A stretch of DNA of 64,000 nucleotides, from positions 1-64,000 of the forward strand of contig CAJWZD010000010.1 in the NCBI GenBank assembly GCA_913049685.1, in the 5' to 3' direction. A program made the translations under genes and the position numbers. Of this stretch, positions 1-8,609 are shown in pieces (the first letter of the stretch is position 1; each line of letters starts with the position of its first letter). This DNA is from an uncultured Fidelibacterota bacterium (GTDB taxonomy: Bacteria; Fidelibacterota; Marinisomatia; Marinisomatales; TCS55). Under the pieces are notes generated by a model. The model was not told the DNA's origin. It ran no database searches and saw only the letters and a program-made list of their open reading frames with translations.

Positions 1-1
1 T

Positions 2-70
2 TGGATTGAAAACAATTCTTATATTATCTTTGACAAAGGTGAATTTAAATTAATTAAATCTGATGTCTAA
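2..70 (+). CDS. C-terminal end of an unidentified protein (partial)
   Basis: An open frame enters from the left edge and ends with TAA after 22 residues (starts WIENNSYIIF, ends LIKSDV). It is too short to assign a family. It is listed because the frame is open from the first base and ends in a normal polar tail. It could also be chance, since AT-rich DNA gives few long frames but 22 codons is short. Confidence 0.4.
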   Translation, partial: WIENNSYIIFDKGEFKLIKSDV

Positions 71-79
71 ATAGACATC
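62..79. repeat. 8-bp inverted repeat at the end of the edge gene
   Basis: GATGTCTA and TAGACATC are perfect inverted arms separated by AA, and they span the stop codon of the edge frame. No T-run follows, so it is not a good intrinsic terminator. It may be a weak transcript-end hairpin or chance. Confidence 0.3.
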
Positions 80-138
80 TCTAATTATACGACCAACCTA
101 TTCCACGGTTATTAAAAAAAGTACTTATTTATAGGATC

Positions 139-306
139 TTAAACTTTTGATCCAATTATTTTATATAATGCAAATCCTAAAATTGCAGCTAATAATCCTT
201 TTTTATAGCCATAATCTGTAAAATACAACTCAGATTCTTGTAACCAAGAAAGAATTGCAAACATTATTCCAAAAGAGGATAGATAATTCCAAACAATATT
301 TTTCAT
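139..306 (-). CDS. Small two-helix membrane protein (hypothetical, 55 aa)
   Basis: A 55-codon frame on the minus strand (starts MKNIVWNYLSSFGIMFA, ends YKIIGSKV) has two hydrophobic stretches, residues about 5-22 and 37-51. Between them is a short polar segment (QESELYFTDYGYKK), a plausible helical hairpin, with a lysine at each end of the protein. No clear Shine-Dalgarno sequence lies before the ATG. I recognise no family. The hydrophobic/polar patterning and the lack of any other gene between 70 and 689 support a real small gene, but chance cannot be excluded. Confidence 0.45.
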   Translation of the reverse strand: MKNIVWNYLSSFGIMFAILSWLQESELYFTDYGYKKGLLAAILGFALYKIIGSKV

Positions 307-536
307 AAAATTTTTTTAATAGTTCAAAATGTCTAGTTTTTTAAAACTTTATAACAAAATCTTATTCACATTAATCAATAAAACAAAATCAACATATCAT
401 TAACAAGAAAACAGTAAAAAATGTCTTAAGTGTTAATTTTAAAGAAATAAGAATAATTGCTTTGTAAAAGGATCATGGCTTAAAAAATGATTTTTTTCTT
501 TGAAAAAAATTTAGGATTGTATGGTTACTTAATAAA
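307..536. other. AT-rich intergenic region, no gene seen
   Basis: The stretch between the small membrane gene and the phoB-like promoter is very AT-rich and has stops in all frames at short intervals. I see no RNA gene or strong hairpin. It probably holds the divergent promoter of the small gene and upstream parts of the phoB-like promoter. Confidence 0.5.
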
Positions 537-558
537 CTGTTTACATACTGTTTATATT
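537..558 (+). promoter_or_regulatory. PhoB/PhoP-box-like 11-bp direct repeat before the phoB-like gene
   Basis: CTGTTTACATA is followed directly by CTGTTTATATT, two 11-bp units matching at 8 of 11 positions. PhoB boxes of enterobacteria and PhoP boxes of Bacillus have this 11-bp direct-repeat layout. The site lies 130 bp before the chosen start of the response regulator, as expected for autoregulation. The same element recurs before four other genes in the window (11118, 14037, 15408, 18518). Confidence 0.65.
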
Positions 559-688
559 AATACTAAAGTGTATTTCAATATTTGTAATCAATTATAGATC
601 ATTTTATTAAAAAATCTGATAAATTTGTATGGACCGATTAGAAATATTAAATTACCAACAAGCAGCCAATAGTTGGAAAGATTATAAA

Positions 689-1372
689 ATGAAAAATAAA
701 ACAGTATTAATTGTTGATGATGAAAAAGATATTAGAAATATTATCAAATATAATCTTGAACAAAAGGGATTAAAATGCATAACTGCTAATGATGGAGAAG
801 AGGCTTTGAAAAAGCTAAGCGATTCTCCTGATTTAATTATTCTTGATATTATGATGCCATCAAAGGATGGCTATGAAGTTTGTCGCACTATTCGTGAACA
901 AGGCAATACCGTGCCAATTATTTTTCTTACTGCGATGGATCGTGAGTTTGATGAGATCAAGGGGCTCGAATATGGTGGAGACGACTACATAAGAAAACCA
1001 TTCAGCCCAAATTTGCTAATTGCTAGAATAAATTCAATCTTTAGAAGGGTGGATAAAATCAAGCAAAAGGGTGCAGTTATAGAATACGATGACTTAAAAA
1101 TTAATATTGAAACCTACATTGCTGAAATTGATGGAAAGGAGCTTACTCTTCCTCGAAAAGAATTCGAGCTTCTAGCCTTTTTTATGTCTCAGCCCAATAA
1201 AATTTTTACCCGTGAAGCCTTATTGTCATCAATATGGGAGGATGATGTTTATGTAGTGGATAGAACCATAGATGTTCATATTAATCGAATTAGATCAAAG
1301 CTTTTAAATTATAAAAATTGTATAGAAACTGTAAAGGGTGTAGGTTATAGATTTAGACCAACAAATAAATAG
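689..1372 (+). CDS. phoB: PhoB-like OmpR-family response regulator
   Basis: A 227-aa two-component response regulator. Receiver domain at residues 1-115: acidic pair D10/D11, phospho-acceptor D53 in LIILDIMMP, T81 and K103 in RKPF. A winged-helix OmpR/PhoB DNA-binding domain occupies residues 130-225 (ends GVGYRFRP). I chose the ATG at 689 because GGAAAG lies 8 nt upstream and MKNKTVLIVDDE is the usual N-terminus; an in-frame ATG at 629 has no ribosome site. The kinase gene follows after 6 nt. PhoB identity rests on the phosphate genes that follow and on the Pho-box-like repeat upstream; the family alone would also fit other OmpR-type regulators. Confidence 0.85.
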   Translation: MKNKTVLIVDDEKDIRNIIKYNLEQKGLKCITANDGEEALKKLSDSPDLIILDIMMPSKDGYEVCRTIREQGNTVPIIFLTAMDREFDEIKGLEYGGDDYIRKPFSPNLLIARINSIFRRVDKIKQKGAVIEYDDLKINIETYIAEIDGKELTLPRKEFELLAFFMSQPNKIFTREALLSSIWEDDVYVVDRTIDVHINRIRSKLLNYKNCIETVKGVGYRFRPTNK

Positions 1373-1378
1373 TTTTTA

Positions 1379-2800
1379 TTGCTTAAAATTAGACAGAAAC
1401 TCTTTCTTGCCTTATTTGCGCTTTTATCATTAGGGCTTTTATCTCCAACGTTATTTATAAATCGATCTATTGATCGTGAAGTAAAAGAAGAAATAACAAG
1501 CACCCTTTTATCTCACCTAAAAGCATTTTCATTATATTTATCACAAAATAACTCTCTATCAATTACAGAAATAGCTTCAGATTATTCCAATGCGACCGAT
1601 CTAAGGATAACATTAATCGCAAAAGAAGGCTCTGTTTTAGGTGAATCCGGTTTAAATGAAACCCAAGTATCTCAAATGGATAACCACCTAAATAGACCAG
1701 AGATTCAAATGGCAGATAAAGAAACTTTTGGTGTTGCTACACGATATAGCAGCACTCTAAAAAAAGATTATATTTATGTGGCAATCAAAGCTGAGTCCGG
1801 TCCCGTTTTTTATATTAGAGCTGCTCAAACATTAGATTTTGCTAATTCTTTAATTTCTTTAAGGCAAAGCTATCAGTATAGGATCATATTTCTCGTTTCA
1901 ATGGTATTAGTTTTCTTTACCTTTTTAGTAGATCGCTGGGTAACCTCTCCAATACGTAGGATTGCCAAGGTAGCGGAAAAAATTAAAACTGGTGATTGGT
2001 CAACAAGATCACAAGTTAAAGGTACTGATGAGATCGCAGATTTATCTAGAAGTATTAATGATATGGCAGATACGCTTGGTACTGATATTGCACAAATTTT
2101 AAAAATGAGCGAAGTTAGGTCTGAATTCTTGATAAACGTTACCCATGAACTAAAAACACCTATTGCTTCAATAAGCGGATATATTGAAACACTATTATCT
2201 GGGGCATTGGAAGATGAAAAGGTAAACCGTTCTTTTTTAAAGCGTTCATTAAAAAATACTAGGCGTTTAGAAGCTTTGGTAACAGATCTTGTAGATATTT
2301 CACGAATTGAGACCGGTGAATTAACTATGAATATTTCTCAAATTGATATACTTCCAATTATAGAAGAGTTGGTGCGTGATGCTAGTCTGAGAAACGACAA
2401 TGAAGATATAGAGATAAAAATAAATAACACAATTTCAGACCAGGTATTTGTCGAAGCTGACCCGGATAGAATACACCAAGTGTTTAACAATTTGATCTCA
2501 AATGCTATTCGGTATACCGATAAAGGTCAAATAGTGATGAATATTGAAAGCAAAGGTGACAGGGTGCATTTTTCAGTAAGAGATACCGGTGTGGGCATAA
2601 ATAAAGATTCAATTCAGCGAATTTTTGAAAGATTTTATCGAACTCAAAATGCAAGAAGTAGGGTTAAAAGTGGTACCGGTTTAGGACTTTCAATTGTTAG
2701 GCATATTATAGAAGCCCATGGTGCTAATATTGAAGTAGAAAGTGAGATTGATAAAGGCACAACTTTTTCTTTTGAGTTAAAAAAGATCGATAAAATATAG
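1379..2800 (+). CDS. phoR: PhoR-like membrane sensor histidine kinase
   Basis: A 473-aa sensor kinase with a TTG start. Order: transmembrane helix (about 8-28), extracytoplasmic sensor region (30-165), second helix (168-188), HAMP (190-240), HisKA with the phosphorylated H256 in NVTHELKTP, and HATPase with N box (NNLISNAIRYTDKG), G1 (DTGVGI) and G2 (GTGLGLSIV) motifs. It would autophosphorylate and phosphorylate the adjacent regulator. The real periplasmic loop is larger than in E. coli PhoR and lacks an obvious PAS domain on the cytoplasmic side, so Pho function is inferred from context. The first glycosyltransferase starts 12 nt downstream. Confidence 0.85.
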   Translation: MLKIRQKLFLALFALLSLGLLSPTLFINRSIDREVKEEITSTLLSHLKAFSLYLSQNNSLSITEIASDYSNATDLRITLIAKEGSVLGESGLNETQVSQMDNHLNRPEIQMADKETFGVATRYSSTLKKDYIYVAIKAESGPVFYIRAAQTLDFANSLISLRQSYQYRIIFLVSMVLVFFTFLVDRWVTSPIRRIAKVAEKIKTGDWSTRSQVKGTDEIADLSRSINDMADTLGTDIAQILKMSEVRSEFLINVTHELKTPIASISGYIETLLSGALEDEKVNRSFLKRSLKNTRRLEALVTDLVDISRIETGELTMNISQIDILPIIEELVRDASLRNDNEDIEIKINNTISDQVFVEADPDRIHQVFNNLISNAIRYTDKGQIVMNIESKGDRVHFSVRDTGVGINKDSIQRIFERFYRTQNARSRVKSGTGLGLSIVRHIIEAHGANIEVESEIDKGTTFSFELKKIDKI

Positions 2801-2812
2801 CATAGATAAAAA

Positions 2813-3886
2813 ATGAATATTGTTGCACTAAATTCATCAAAAAACTGGGGCGGGAACGAGCGTTGGCTTACTACGGCTTTGAACGGATTGTCAAGCAAAG
2901 GTCACCAAATTTATTTGATTAAGAGACATAATACCGATCACTGGAATAGTTTGAGTGCATCTATAAATGTAATAGAAGCTCCGTTTACGAACGAACTTAG
3001 TATTAAAACAAAAGCAATCATTCGAAATACAATTAAAGAACGAAATTCAGATATACTCTTATCTACAAAGCGAAAGGATTATGTCCTAGGGGCTCAAATC
3101 AAAAATAAGAACAATATTTCTCATATAATGAGACTGGGTATCTCACGACCTATTTTAAAAAGAGATGTTATTCAACGGTATGTTATTTCAAAAAAGGTTG
3201 ATGGAATTATTGTAAATGCACAATCATTAAAAAGTGAATTATTAAACTATAGTTTTATAAAAAGTAATTTCAATCCTGATGATATAGGATGCATCTATAA
3301 CGGTTATGACATTACCAATTCTAAAACTCCGAGATCTAAAAAAATTCGATCAACATTATTAATCAGAAGCGCTGGTAGATTAACAATTCATAAGGGGTAT
3401 GATATACTTTTATCGGCCCTCGATTCAATAAATGACTTGCAGACAAAATATACTTTAGAGATTGCAGGGGAAGGTCCAGAAGAAAAAAGACTTAAAGCGC
3501 TTATAAATAATTACAACTTAGAGTCGCATTGTAAGCTCGTTGGTGAAAAAAAGGATGTAGTAAGTTTTTTTAGTGGAGCAGATCTTGTGGTCATTCCCTC
3601 AAGATCGGAAGGAATTCCAAATACACTCTTTGAGGCCTGGATGGCAAAAAAACCAGTTATTGCGACAACCGCGGGAGGCACCTCAGAGGTTGTGGATAAT
3701 ATGAAAGATGGAATAATTTGCGAGCCAAATTCAGAAAATTTAATGAACGTATTAAAAAATTATTTAAACAACCGAAGTGATTTTAAAGAAATGGGTTTGA
3801 ACGGGTATAATAAGCTGGTACAATCTTTTTCAATGGACAAAATGACAAGAAACCTTGAGCAATACCTCATGGGTTTTATTGATTGA
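2813..3886 (+). CDS. GT4-type glycosyltransferase
   Basis: A 357-aa GT-B glycosyltransferase of the GT4 group. The C-terminal nucleotide-sugar domain shows RSAGRLTIHKGYDILLSAL, AGEGPEEKRL and the acidic EGIPNTLFEAWMAKKPVIAT motif (the E-x7-E signature). The N-terminal acceptor domain begins LNSSKNWGGNERW. It probably adds a sugar to lipopolysaccharide core or another envelope glycan. It starts 12 nt after the sensor-kinase stop with no promoter or terminator between, so it is likely co-transcribed with phoBR. Sugar and acceptor cannot be read from sequence. Confidence 0.85.
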   Translation: MNIVALNSSKNWGGNERWLTTALNGLSSKGHQIYLIKRHNTDHWNSLSASINVIEAPFTNELSIKTKAIIRNTIKERNSDILLSTKRKDYVLGAQIKNKNNISHIMRLGISRPILKRDVIQRYVISKKVDGIIVNAQSLKSELLNYSFIKSNFNPDDIGCIYNGYDITNSKTPRSKKIRSTLLIRSAGRLTIHKGYDILLSALDSINDLQTKYTLEIAGEGPEEKRLKALINNYNLESHCKLVGEKKDVVSFFSGADLVVIPSRSEGIPNTLFEAWMAKKPVIATTAGGTSEVVDNMKDGIICEPNSENLMNVLKNYLNNRSDFKEMGLNGYNKLVQSFSMDKMTRNLEQYLMGFID

Positions 3887-3896
3887 TATTATTTTT

Positions 3897-4946
3897 ATGT
3901 CAGATGCTAAACCAAATACCCCTACGCTGAATCGCCGTAGAAAATTTATTATAAATTTTCAAAATAAACTGTACAAGAACCTTGACCAAAAGAAAATACC
4001 CGATTCAATTTCAAGTATCATAATTTTCGCTCAAGAGAAGTTGGGAGATGCAATTTTACTGCTTCCATTTTTGAATGCTTTTCACAAGCGATTTCCAGAT
4101 GCGGTAATTGATTTATGCTGTACTTATTATAATAAAAAGGTGTTTGAGGGGATACCGTTTATAAGAAACTGCCTTATCTACCGTCCTTATAATCCACGAT
4201 TTGCTAAAATGATTCGATCTGAGAAATATCAGATTTTGTATAACCCCAAAAGCGGTCCATCAAAAACTTTTCATCAAATGACAAACAAGGTAAATGCTGA
4301 TGTTAAAGTGTGCCTTGACAATGAATACAATAATCCTATTTATAATTATTATCTTCCCAATGACAACACAAAGCATATTGTAGACAAGTACTGCGAACTA
4401 CTCTTTTATTATGATCCACATACTTCTATTACCAATTGGTTGCCAGATTATTTTTATCAATTTCCATCTAGTATAGATAAAAAAAAATACCTGACCGTAA
4501 ATATGAGCGCAGGAAGTCAAAATAGACGATTACCTGTAGATAAATGGATTAAGATCTTTTCACATATTTTAGAAGATAATAACATTCACCTAGCCTTGTT
4601 TGCGTCAAAAAAAGAATCAAAAGACGCTAAAAAAATTAAAGGAATATTTAAAGAGAAAATATATTATCCCTTAGAATCACCTAATCTTTACTATGCTTCT
4701 GGAATTATTAATGATTCTGAGATGTTAATATCGCTAGATACATCATTAATTCATTTAGCTTCTGCTCTAGGCAAACCTGTTCTCGGTTTATATAACAATG
4801 ATATGCTTAATCATACACGATATAGTCCATACAGCACAATTTCTGAATCTGTAATTTCTGATACTGAATTCATTCGAGATATTGAGCTCCCATCAATAAT
4901 TGATTCGTATTCAAAACTTATTGCTAAAATTAAAAAAATTAGATGA
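3897..4946 (+). CDS. GT9 heptosyltransferase-like glycosyltransferase
   Basis: A GT9 protein of the ADP-heptose:LPS heptosyltransferase type, about 349 aa. The N-terminal acceptor motif EKLGDAILLLPFLNAFHKRFP, the central NMSAGSQNRRLPVDKW and the donor-site DTSLIHLASALGKPVLGLY are characteristic. An in-frame TTG at 3855 lies inside the previous gene; the ATG at 3897, 11 nt after the previous stop, is the more natural start. Its product would add heptose (or a similar sugar) to the LPS inner core on the cytoplasmic face. It sits between GT4 genes and overlaps the next by 4 nt. Confidence 0.85.
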   Translation: MSDAKPNTPTLNRRRKFIINFQNKLYKNLDQKKIPDSISSIIIFAQEKLGDAILLLPFLNAFHKRFPDAVIDLCCTYYNKKVFEGIPFIRNCLIYRPYNPRFAKMIRSEKYQILYNPKSGPSKTFHQMTNKVNADVKVCLDNEYNNPIYNYYLPNDNTKHIVDKYCELLFYYDPHTSITNWLPDYFYQFPSSIDKKKYLTVNMSAGSQNRRLPVDKWIKIFSHILEDNNIHLALFASKKESKDAKKIKGIFKEKIYYPLESPNLYYASGIINDSEMLISLDTSLIHLASALGKPVLGLYNNDMLNHTRYSPYSTISESVISDTEFIRDIELPSIIDSYSKLIAKIKKIR

Positions 4947-6052
4947 AAATTGCCTATGTCACAAAAGCGCACTGGGGTGATAATAGTCCTGGTGTAATAT
5001 TTTCATATTATCAAGCGCGCAGCTTTGTAGAAAACAACCATGATATATCATTAATTATGCAGCACCCAAAGCGCGCTGTTGATAATAAAAACGATCTTAA
5101 TAAAGTCAATCCAATTGACATAAAATTATTGTCCAACAGACTCGGACCATTTAAAGCCAACGAAATATTTTACCGAAGAGCAAACTCACTAATACTTTCT
5201 AATAATTATGATATAGTGTTTACCCGCGACCCAGGTTATCTACCTAGCTTGGTTAGATTAAAAGAACATGAGAAAAAAGTATATTACCAATCTCATAATT
5301 TTTATATGGATTTTTCAAAGCATGAATACACGCAGAGTGTGAATAGAAAAAAGTTTAATAAATATGAAAATAAATATCTTAATTCACTCAATGGGATGAT
5401 GACTTTAAACACTCCACAAAAAGAGCTTTACGAAAAGTATGTAGACATACCAGTTACAGCATGTCCCCCCGGTCTGAATAAGTTCTCATCTAAATCAAAA
5501 TTTGAAAATAAAGAAGTTGTGTATTGTGGTAGCTTTCAACCTTTAAAGGGAATCGAGATGATTTTAGATACTTATAAAAATAAATCATTCGATTTTAGCC
5601 TAACTCTCATTGGGGGGAGGAATCAGCAAGAACTATCTTATGCAAAAAATTTAATTGGAGAAAAAAATATCAGAAATATTAAACTTAAAGGATGGGTATT
5701 TTATGAAGATTTAGAAAATGTCATATCTAATGCTTCAGTTGGTCTCATGCTATTACCAGATAATTTTTATAACAAATATTTAACCGCTCCCAATAAACTT
5801 TTTGATTATATATCTATGGGATTGCCTGTTGTATGTTCGGACTTACCATCCGTAAGAAACTTAATACCAAGCGGACATACAGGGGTAATTTTTATACCTC
5901 CTGGAGATCACAAAAAATGTAATAAAGAAATTGAAAAGTTGTTAACCAATGAAGCTTATTACAATGAATTACAACGATCGAATATTTTACTATCAGAAAA
6001 CTTGCTGTGGAAGAAACAAACCGAAACACTCATCAAAGCAATGATGAGCTAG
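4943..6052 (+). CDS. GT4-type glycosyltransferase
   Basis: A 369-aa GT-B glycosyltransferase starting in an ATGA overlap with the GT9 gene, which indicates translational coupling. The N-terminus MKIAYVTKAHWGDNSPGV has the usual glycine loop. The donor half shows YCGSFQPLKGIEMILDTY, LKGWVFYEDLENVISNASVGLMLLP and NKLFDYISMGLPVVCSDLP. The acidic Glu of the usual E-x7-E motif is weakly conserved (LTAPNKLFDYISMG). It is probably part of the same LPS or glycolipid assembly line; acceptor and donor are unknown. Confidence 0.8.
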   Translation: MKIAYVTKAHWGDNSPGVIFSYYQARSFVENNHDISLIMQHPKRAVDNKNDLNKVNPIDIKLLSNRLGPFKANEIFYRRANSLILSNNYDIVFTRDPGYLPSLVRLKEHEKKVYYQSHNFYMDFSKHEYTQSVNRKKFNKYENKYLNSLNGMMTLNTPQKELYEKYVDIPVTACPPGLNKFSSKSKFENKEVVYCGSFQPLKGIEMILDTYKNKSFDFSLTLIGGRNQQELSYAKNLIGEKNIRNIKLKGWVFYEDLENVISNASVGLMLLPDNFYNKYLTAPNKLFDYISMGLPVVCSDLPSVRNLIPSGHTGVIFIPPGDHKKCNKEIEKLLTNEAYYNELQRSNILLSENLLWKKQTETLIKAMMS

Positions 6053-6054
6053 TT

Positions 6055-7212
6055 ATGAATATCGCAATTATTACCGGTCATTTTCCGCCCAGTAAAGGAG
6101 GGGGTATTGCAGAATGGGCCCTTGGAATAGCTAGAGAGCTCCCAAAGCTTGGTCACACCACCTCTGTTTATGTGACCCACCGTAAAGATAGAGACTTAGC
6201 TATTCATAAAGAAGAGCAATTTGAATGCAGGCCGATGTATGGAAGGAATTGGCACGAGTTTCACCGATTTTATGCTGGGTATTATATGTGGAAAATATTA
6301 AAAGAAAATCCCGAGACTATATTTATAGTAACTACCTGGGGAATGGCTAAGGCATTTAATTTTCTAAAAAAACGTTACCCTAAAAGCAAAATGATTGTTG
6401 TTGCCCATGGTCTGGAAATTACCCGCCTAAAATCATTAAGAGAACTAAAGACAATGACAAAAGTTGTTTCTTCATCGGATCTAGTATTGTCTGTTAGCAA
6501 GTTTACCAGGGATGAAATTATTAATAGATTAGATGGAATAGATACTAATCATGTAAAATTTCTACCAAATGGAGTTGATACAAATAGATTCTTTCCAAGT
6601 GGAGTTGACGATGCTTTTTTACAGAAATACAGTATACCTGTTGGCTCAGATATAATATTAACTCTTGCACGAATAATAAAGAGAAAAGCTCACGATGATG
6701 TTATTAAGGCCATACCAGATATTCTTACGGAATTTCCCAAAGCCCATTATGTTATTGCTGGTCCTCACAGAAAAAAAGATCCGTACTTACATTATTTAAA
6801 ACAATTAACTAAAGAACTTTCAGTAGAGAAGCATGTGACATTTATTGATTTCATACCTGAAGAAGACCTAAAAAAGATATACTCTGTTAGCAAAGTTTAT
6901 GTGATGGCAAGCAGAACCTTACATGAAACTGGTGACAGTGAGGGTTTTGGTATTACTTTTTTAGAGGCTAATGCATGTGGATGTCCTGTTATAGGAAGCT
7001 ATGAGGGAGGTATTCCTGATGCAGTTGAAAATGAAATTAATGGACTTTTAGTTCCATCGGACAGTCCCAATGACATTTCTAAATCAATTAAGAAATTATT
7101 CTCAAATGAAGACTATAGAAAAAATATAGCAAAGATGGGGATGGCAAGAGTTTCAGAAAAGTTTACCTGGGAAAAATTAACAATACAAATGCTAGACATG
7201 ATCAATAGTTGA
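6055..7212 (+). CDS. GT4-type glycosyltransferase (PimB/WbnK-like)
   Basis: A 385-aa GT4 enzyme. The start at 6055 (MNIAIITGHFPPSKGGG) follows the previous stop by 2 nt; the longer in-frame start at 6007 lies inside the previous gene. Acceptor loop PPSKGGGIAEW, donor-site TLARIIKRKAHDDVIKAI, AGPHRKKDP and SEGFGITFLEANACGCPVIG are all present, with a full E-x7-E motif. This group transfers mannose, glucose or similar residues to lipid-linked acceptors. It is the last gene of the phoBR-glycosyltransferase run; its last 21 nt overlap the end of the convergent HD gene. Confidence 0.83.
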   Translation: MNIAIITGHFPPSKGGGIAEWALGIARELPKLGHTTSVYVTHRKDRDLAIHKEEQFECRPMYGRNWHEFHRFYAGYYMWKILKENPETIFIVTTWGMAKAFNFLKKRYPKSKMIVVAHGLEITRLKSLRELKTMTKVVSSSDLVLSVSKFTRDEIINRLDGIDTNHVKFLPNGVDTNRFFPSGVDDAFLQKYSIPVGSDIILTLARIIKRKAHDDVIKAIPDILTEFPKAHYVIAGPHRKKDPYLHYLKQLTKELSVEKHVTFIDFIPEEDLKKIYSVSKVYVMASRTLHETGDSEGFGITFLEANACGCPVIGSYEGGIPDAVENEINGLLVPSDSPNDISKSIKKLFSNEDYRKNIAKMGMARVSEKFTWEKLTIQMLDMINS

Positions 7213-7647
7213 CTTGAGAGAATATCCGGTTAAGCTTTTATACGCTTTTTTATATTTCTTAATTTTTTGCTTATCAACTTTTGATGAGGTTCTATTCTGT
7301 TTTCTTCGTAAATAATTGTCAGTCAAATCTGCAAGCTTAACAGTCGTAGCGAGTTTATTCGTTTTTATATTATCTATATAATTAAAATATTTCTGCCCTT
7401 TTTTTCTTGATAAGAGGTCAACAGCTTTACATACTTTTGGGTCAAAGCCAATATCTTCAAGTTCTTGTATAGTTATTTTTCCAGACTCAACAACATCATG
7501 TAGCACCGCAACGGTTCGTGAGCGATTATTTTTCATTAAAGACATAACTCTTATCGGATGCATTATTGCTGGTTCTCGATTACGACCTTTTTTGCCTTTA
7601 TGAATCTTTGCCGCAATAATAATCGCTTTATTAAGTGAGTTTTTCAT
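7192..7647 (-). CDS. Small HD-domain (p)ppGpp hydrolase-like protein
   Basis: A 151-aa protein resembling the hydrolase half of RelA/SpoT and the small alarmone hydrolases (MESH1 type). Visible metal-site residues are H in EPAIMHPIRVM, the HD pair in AVLHDVVES, and D in VKLADLTDN. It ends without synthetase, TGS or ACT domains, so it is hydrolase-only at most. The usual ED motif after HD is replaced by ES, so activity is uncertain. It overlaps the convergent glycosyltransferase end by 21 nt and is divergent from PPK2 (47-bp gap), which suggests a link between alarmone and polyphosphate control. Confidence 0.7.
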   Translation of the reverse strand: MKNSLNKAIIIAAKIHKGKKGRNREPAIMHPIRVMSLMKNNRSRTVAVLHDVVESGKITIQELEDIGFDPKVCKAVDLLSRKKGQKYFNYIDNIKTNKLATTVKLADLTDNYLRRKQNRTSSKVDKQKIKKYKKAYKSLTGYSLKSTIDHV

Positions 7648-7694
7648 AACTTTGTTTACCGAAGTAAGTAACTTTTAAAATATATCAATATATC

Positions 7695-8528
7695 ATGATA
7701 ATCTACAATAGAACAGAGTATTCAGAATTAACTAATTCGCAATATCGAAAAGAAAAAAGGCGTTTACAGATTGAGCTTTTGAAATTGCAAGAATGGACGA
7801 TTGACACTAACCAAAGAATCGCGATACTTCTTGAAGGTAGGGATGCTGCGGGTAAAGGGTCCACAATACAACGATTTATAGAAAATCTTATGCCTAAGGC
7901 TACCAAAATAGTTGAGTTAGGAGTTCCAAACAAAAAACAAGAAAAAAATTGGTTTAAAACATGGGAGAAAAGGTTACCAAAAAAGGGAACCATCACATTT
8001 TTTGATAGGAGCTGGTATTCTAGGGCGCTTATTCAGCCAGCAATGGGATATTGTTCAGAGAACCAATATAAATACTTTATGAAGAAAGTAAATAATTGGG
8101 AAAATACACTGATAGAAAAAGGATTAAAGCTGATAAAAATATATCTTTCAATATCAAAAGAAAATCAGAAACTGCGGTTTCAGTTTCGAAAAGATCACGA
8201 TCTAAAATATTGGAAACTGTCAACAAATGACTGGAAAGCACATAAAAATTGGCAACTACTTACAGATTATAAAGAGCAAATGTTTGAGCAGACATCTACA
8301 AAAATAGCTCCTTGGGTTGTAATAAATTCTGATAATAAGATGATAGCTAGATTAAATGCGATAAGGTACGTTTTATCAGATATTGAATATCCAAATAGAA
8401 AAAATTTGAAACCTAAGAAATGGTCAAAAGAATCTCCTGTTTATAATATTTCGCTTTTCAATACACAATTTAATAATCTTAATCGCGAACAATATGAGTT
8501 GTTGAATAGGCTCAAAGGTCACGAATAA
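7695..8528 (+). CDS. ppk2: Polyphosphate kinase 2 family protein
   Basis: A 277-aa one-domain PPK2 that transfers phosphate between polyphosphate and nucleotides. Walker A is EGRDAAGKGSTIQRF, Walker B is TFFDRSWYSRALIQP, and the lid region contains Arg/Lys-rich LRFQFRKDHDLKYWKLS. Size and layout match class I/III PPK2, which mainly make ADP or ATP from polyphosphate. It stands alone with a strong terminator after it. Context (PhoBR, Ppx, Na/Pi transport) supports a role in phosphate storage and use. Confidence 0.9.
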   Translation: MIIYNRTEYSELTNSQYRKEKRRLQIELLKLQEWTIDTNQRIAILLEGRDAAGKGSTIQRFIENLMPKATKIVELGVPNKKQEKNWFKTWEKRLPKKGTITFFDRSWYSRALIQPAMGYCSENQYKYFMKKVNNWENTLIEKGLKLIKIYLSISKENQKLRFQFRKDHDLKYWKLSTNDWKAHKNWQLLTDYKEQMFEQTSTKIAPWVVINSDNKMIARLNAIRYVLSDIEYPNRKNLKPKKWSKESPVYNISLFNTQFNNLNREQYELLNRLKGHE

Positions 8529-8553
8529 ATTAGTTTTTCATTTTCAATAAAAT

Positions 8554-8584
8554 AAAAAAGGCTGGAATTGATCCAGCCTTTTTT
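8554..8584. terminator. Bidirectional intrinsic terminator
   Basis: A 13-bp perfect stem (AAAAAAGGCTGGA against TCCAGCCTTTTTT) closes a 5-nt loop, with A-run before and T-run after. It lies between the convergent ppk2 (+) and beta-propeller lipoprotein (-) genes and can serve both. Confidence 0.92.
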
Positions 8585-8609
8585 ATTAATTAAGATTTAA
8601 TTAAATCTT

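Noticed and set aside
7648-7694. TTGTTTACC half-site between the HD gene and ppk2
   Set aside because: No second unit 11 bp away.
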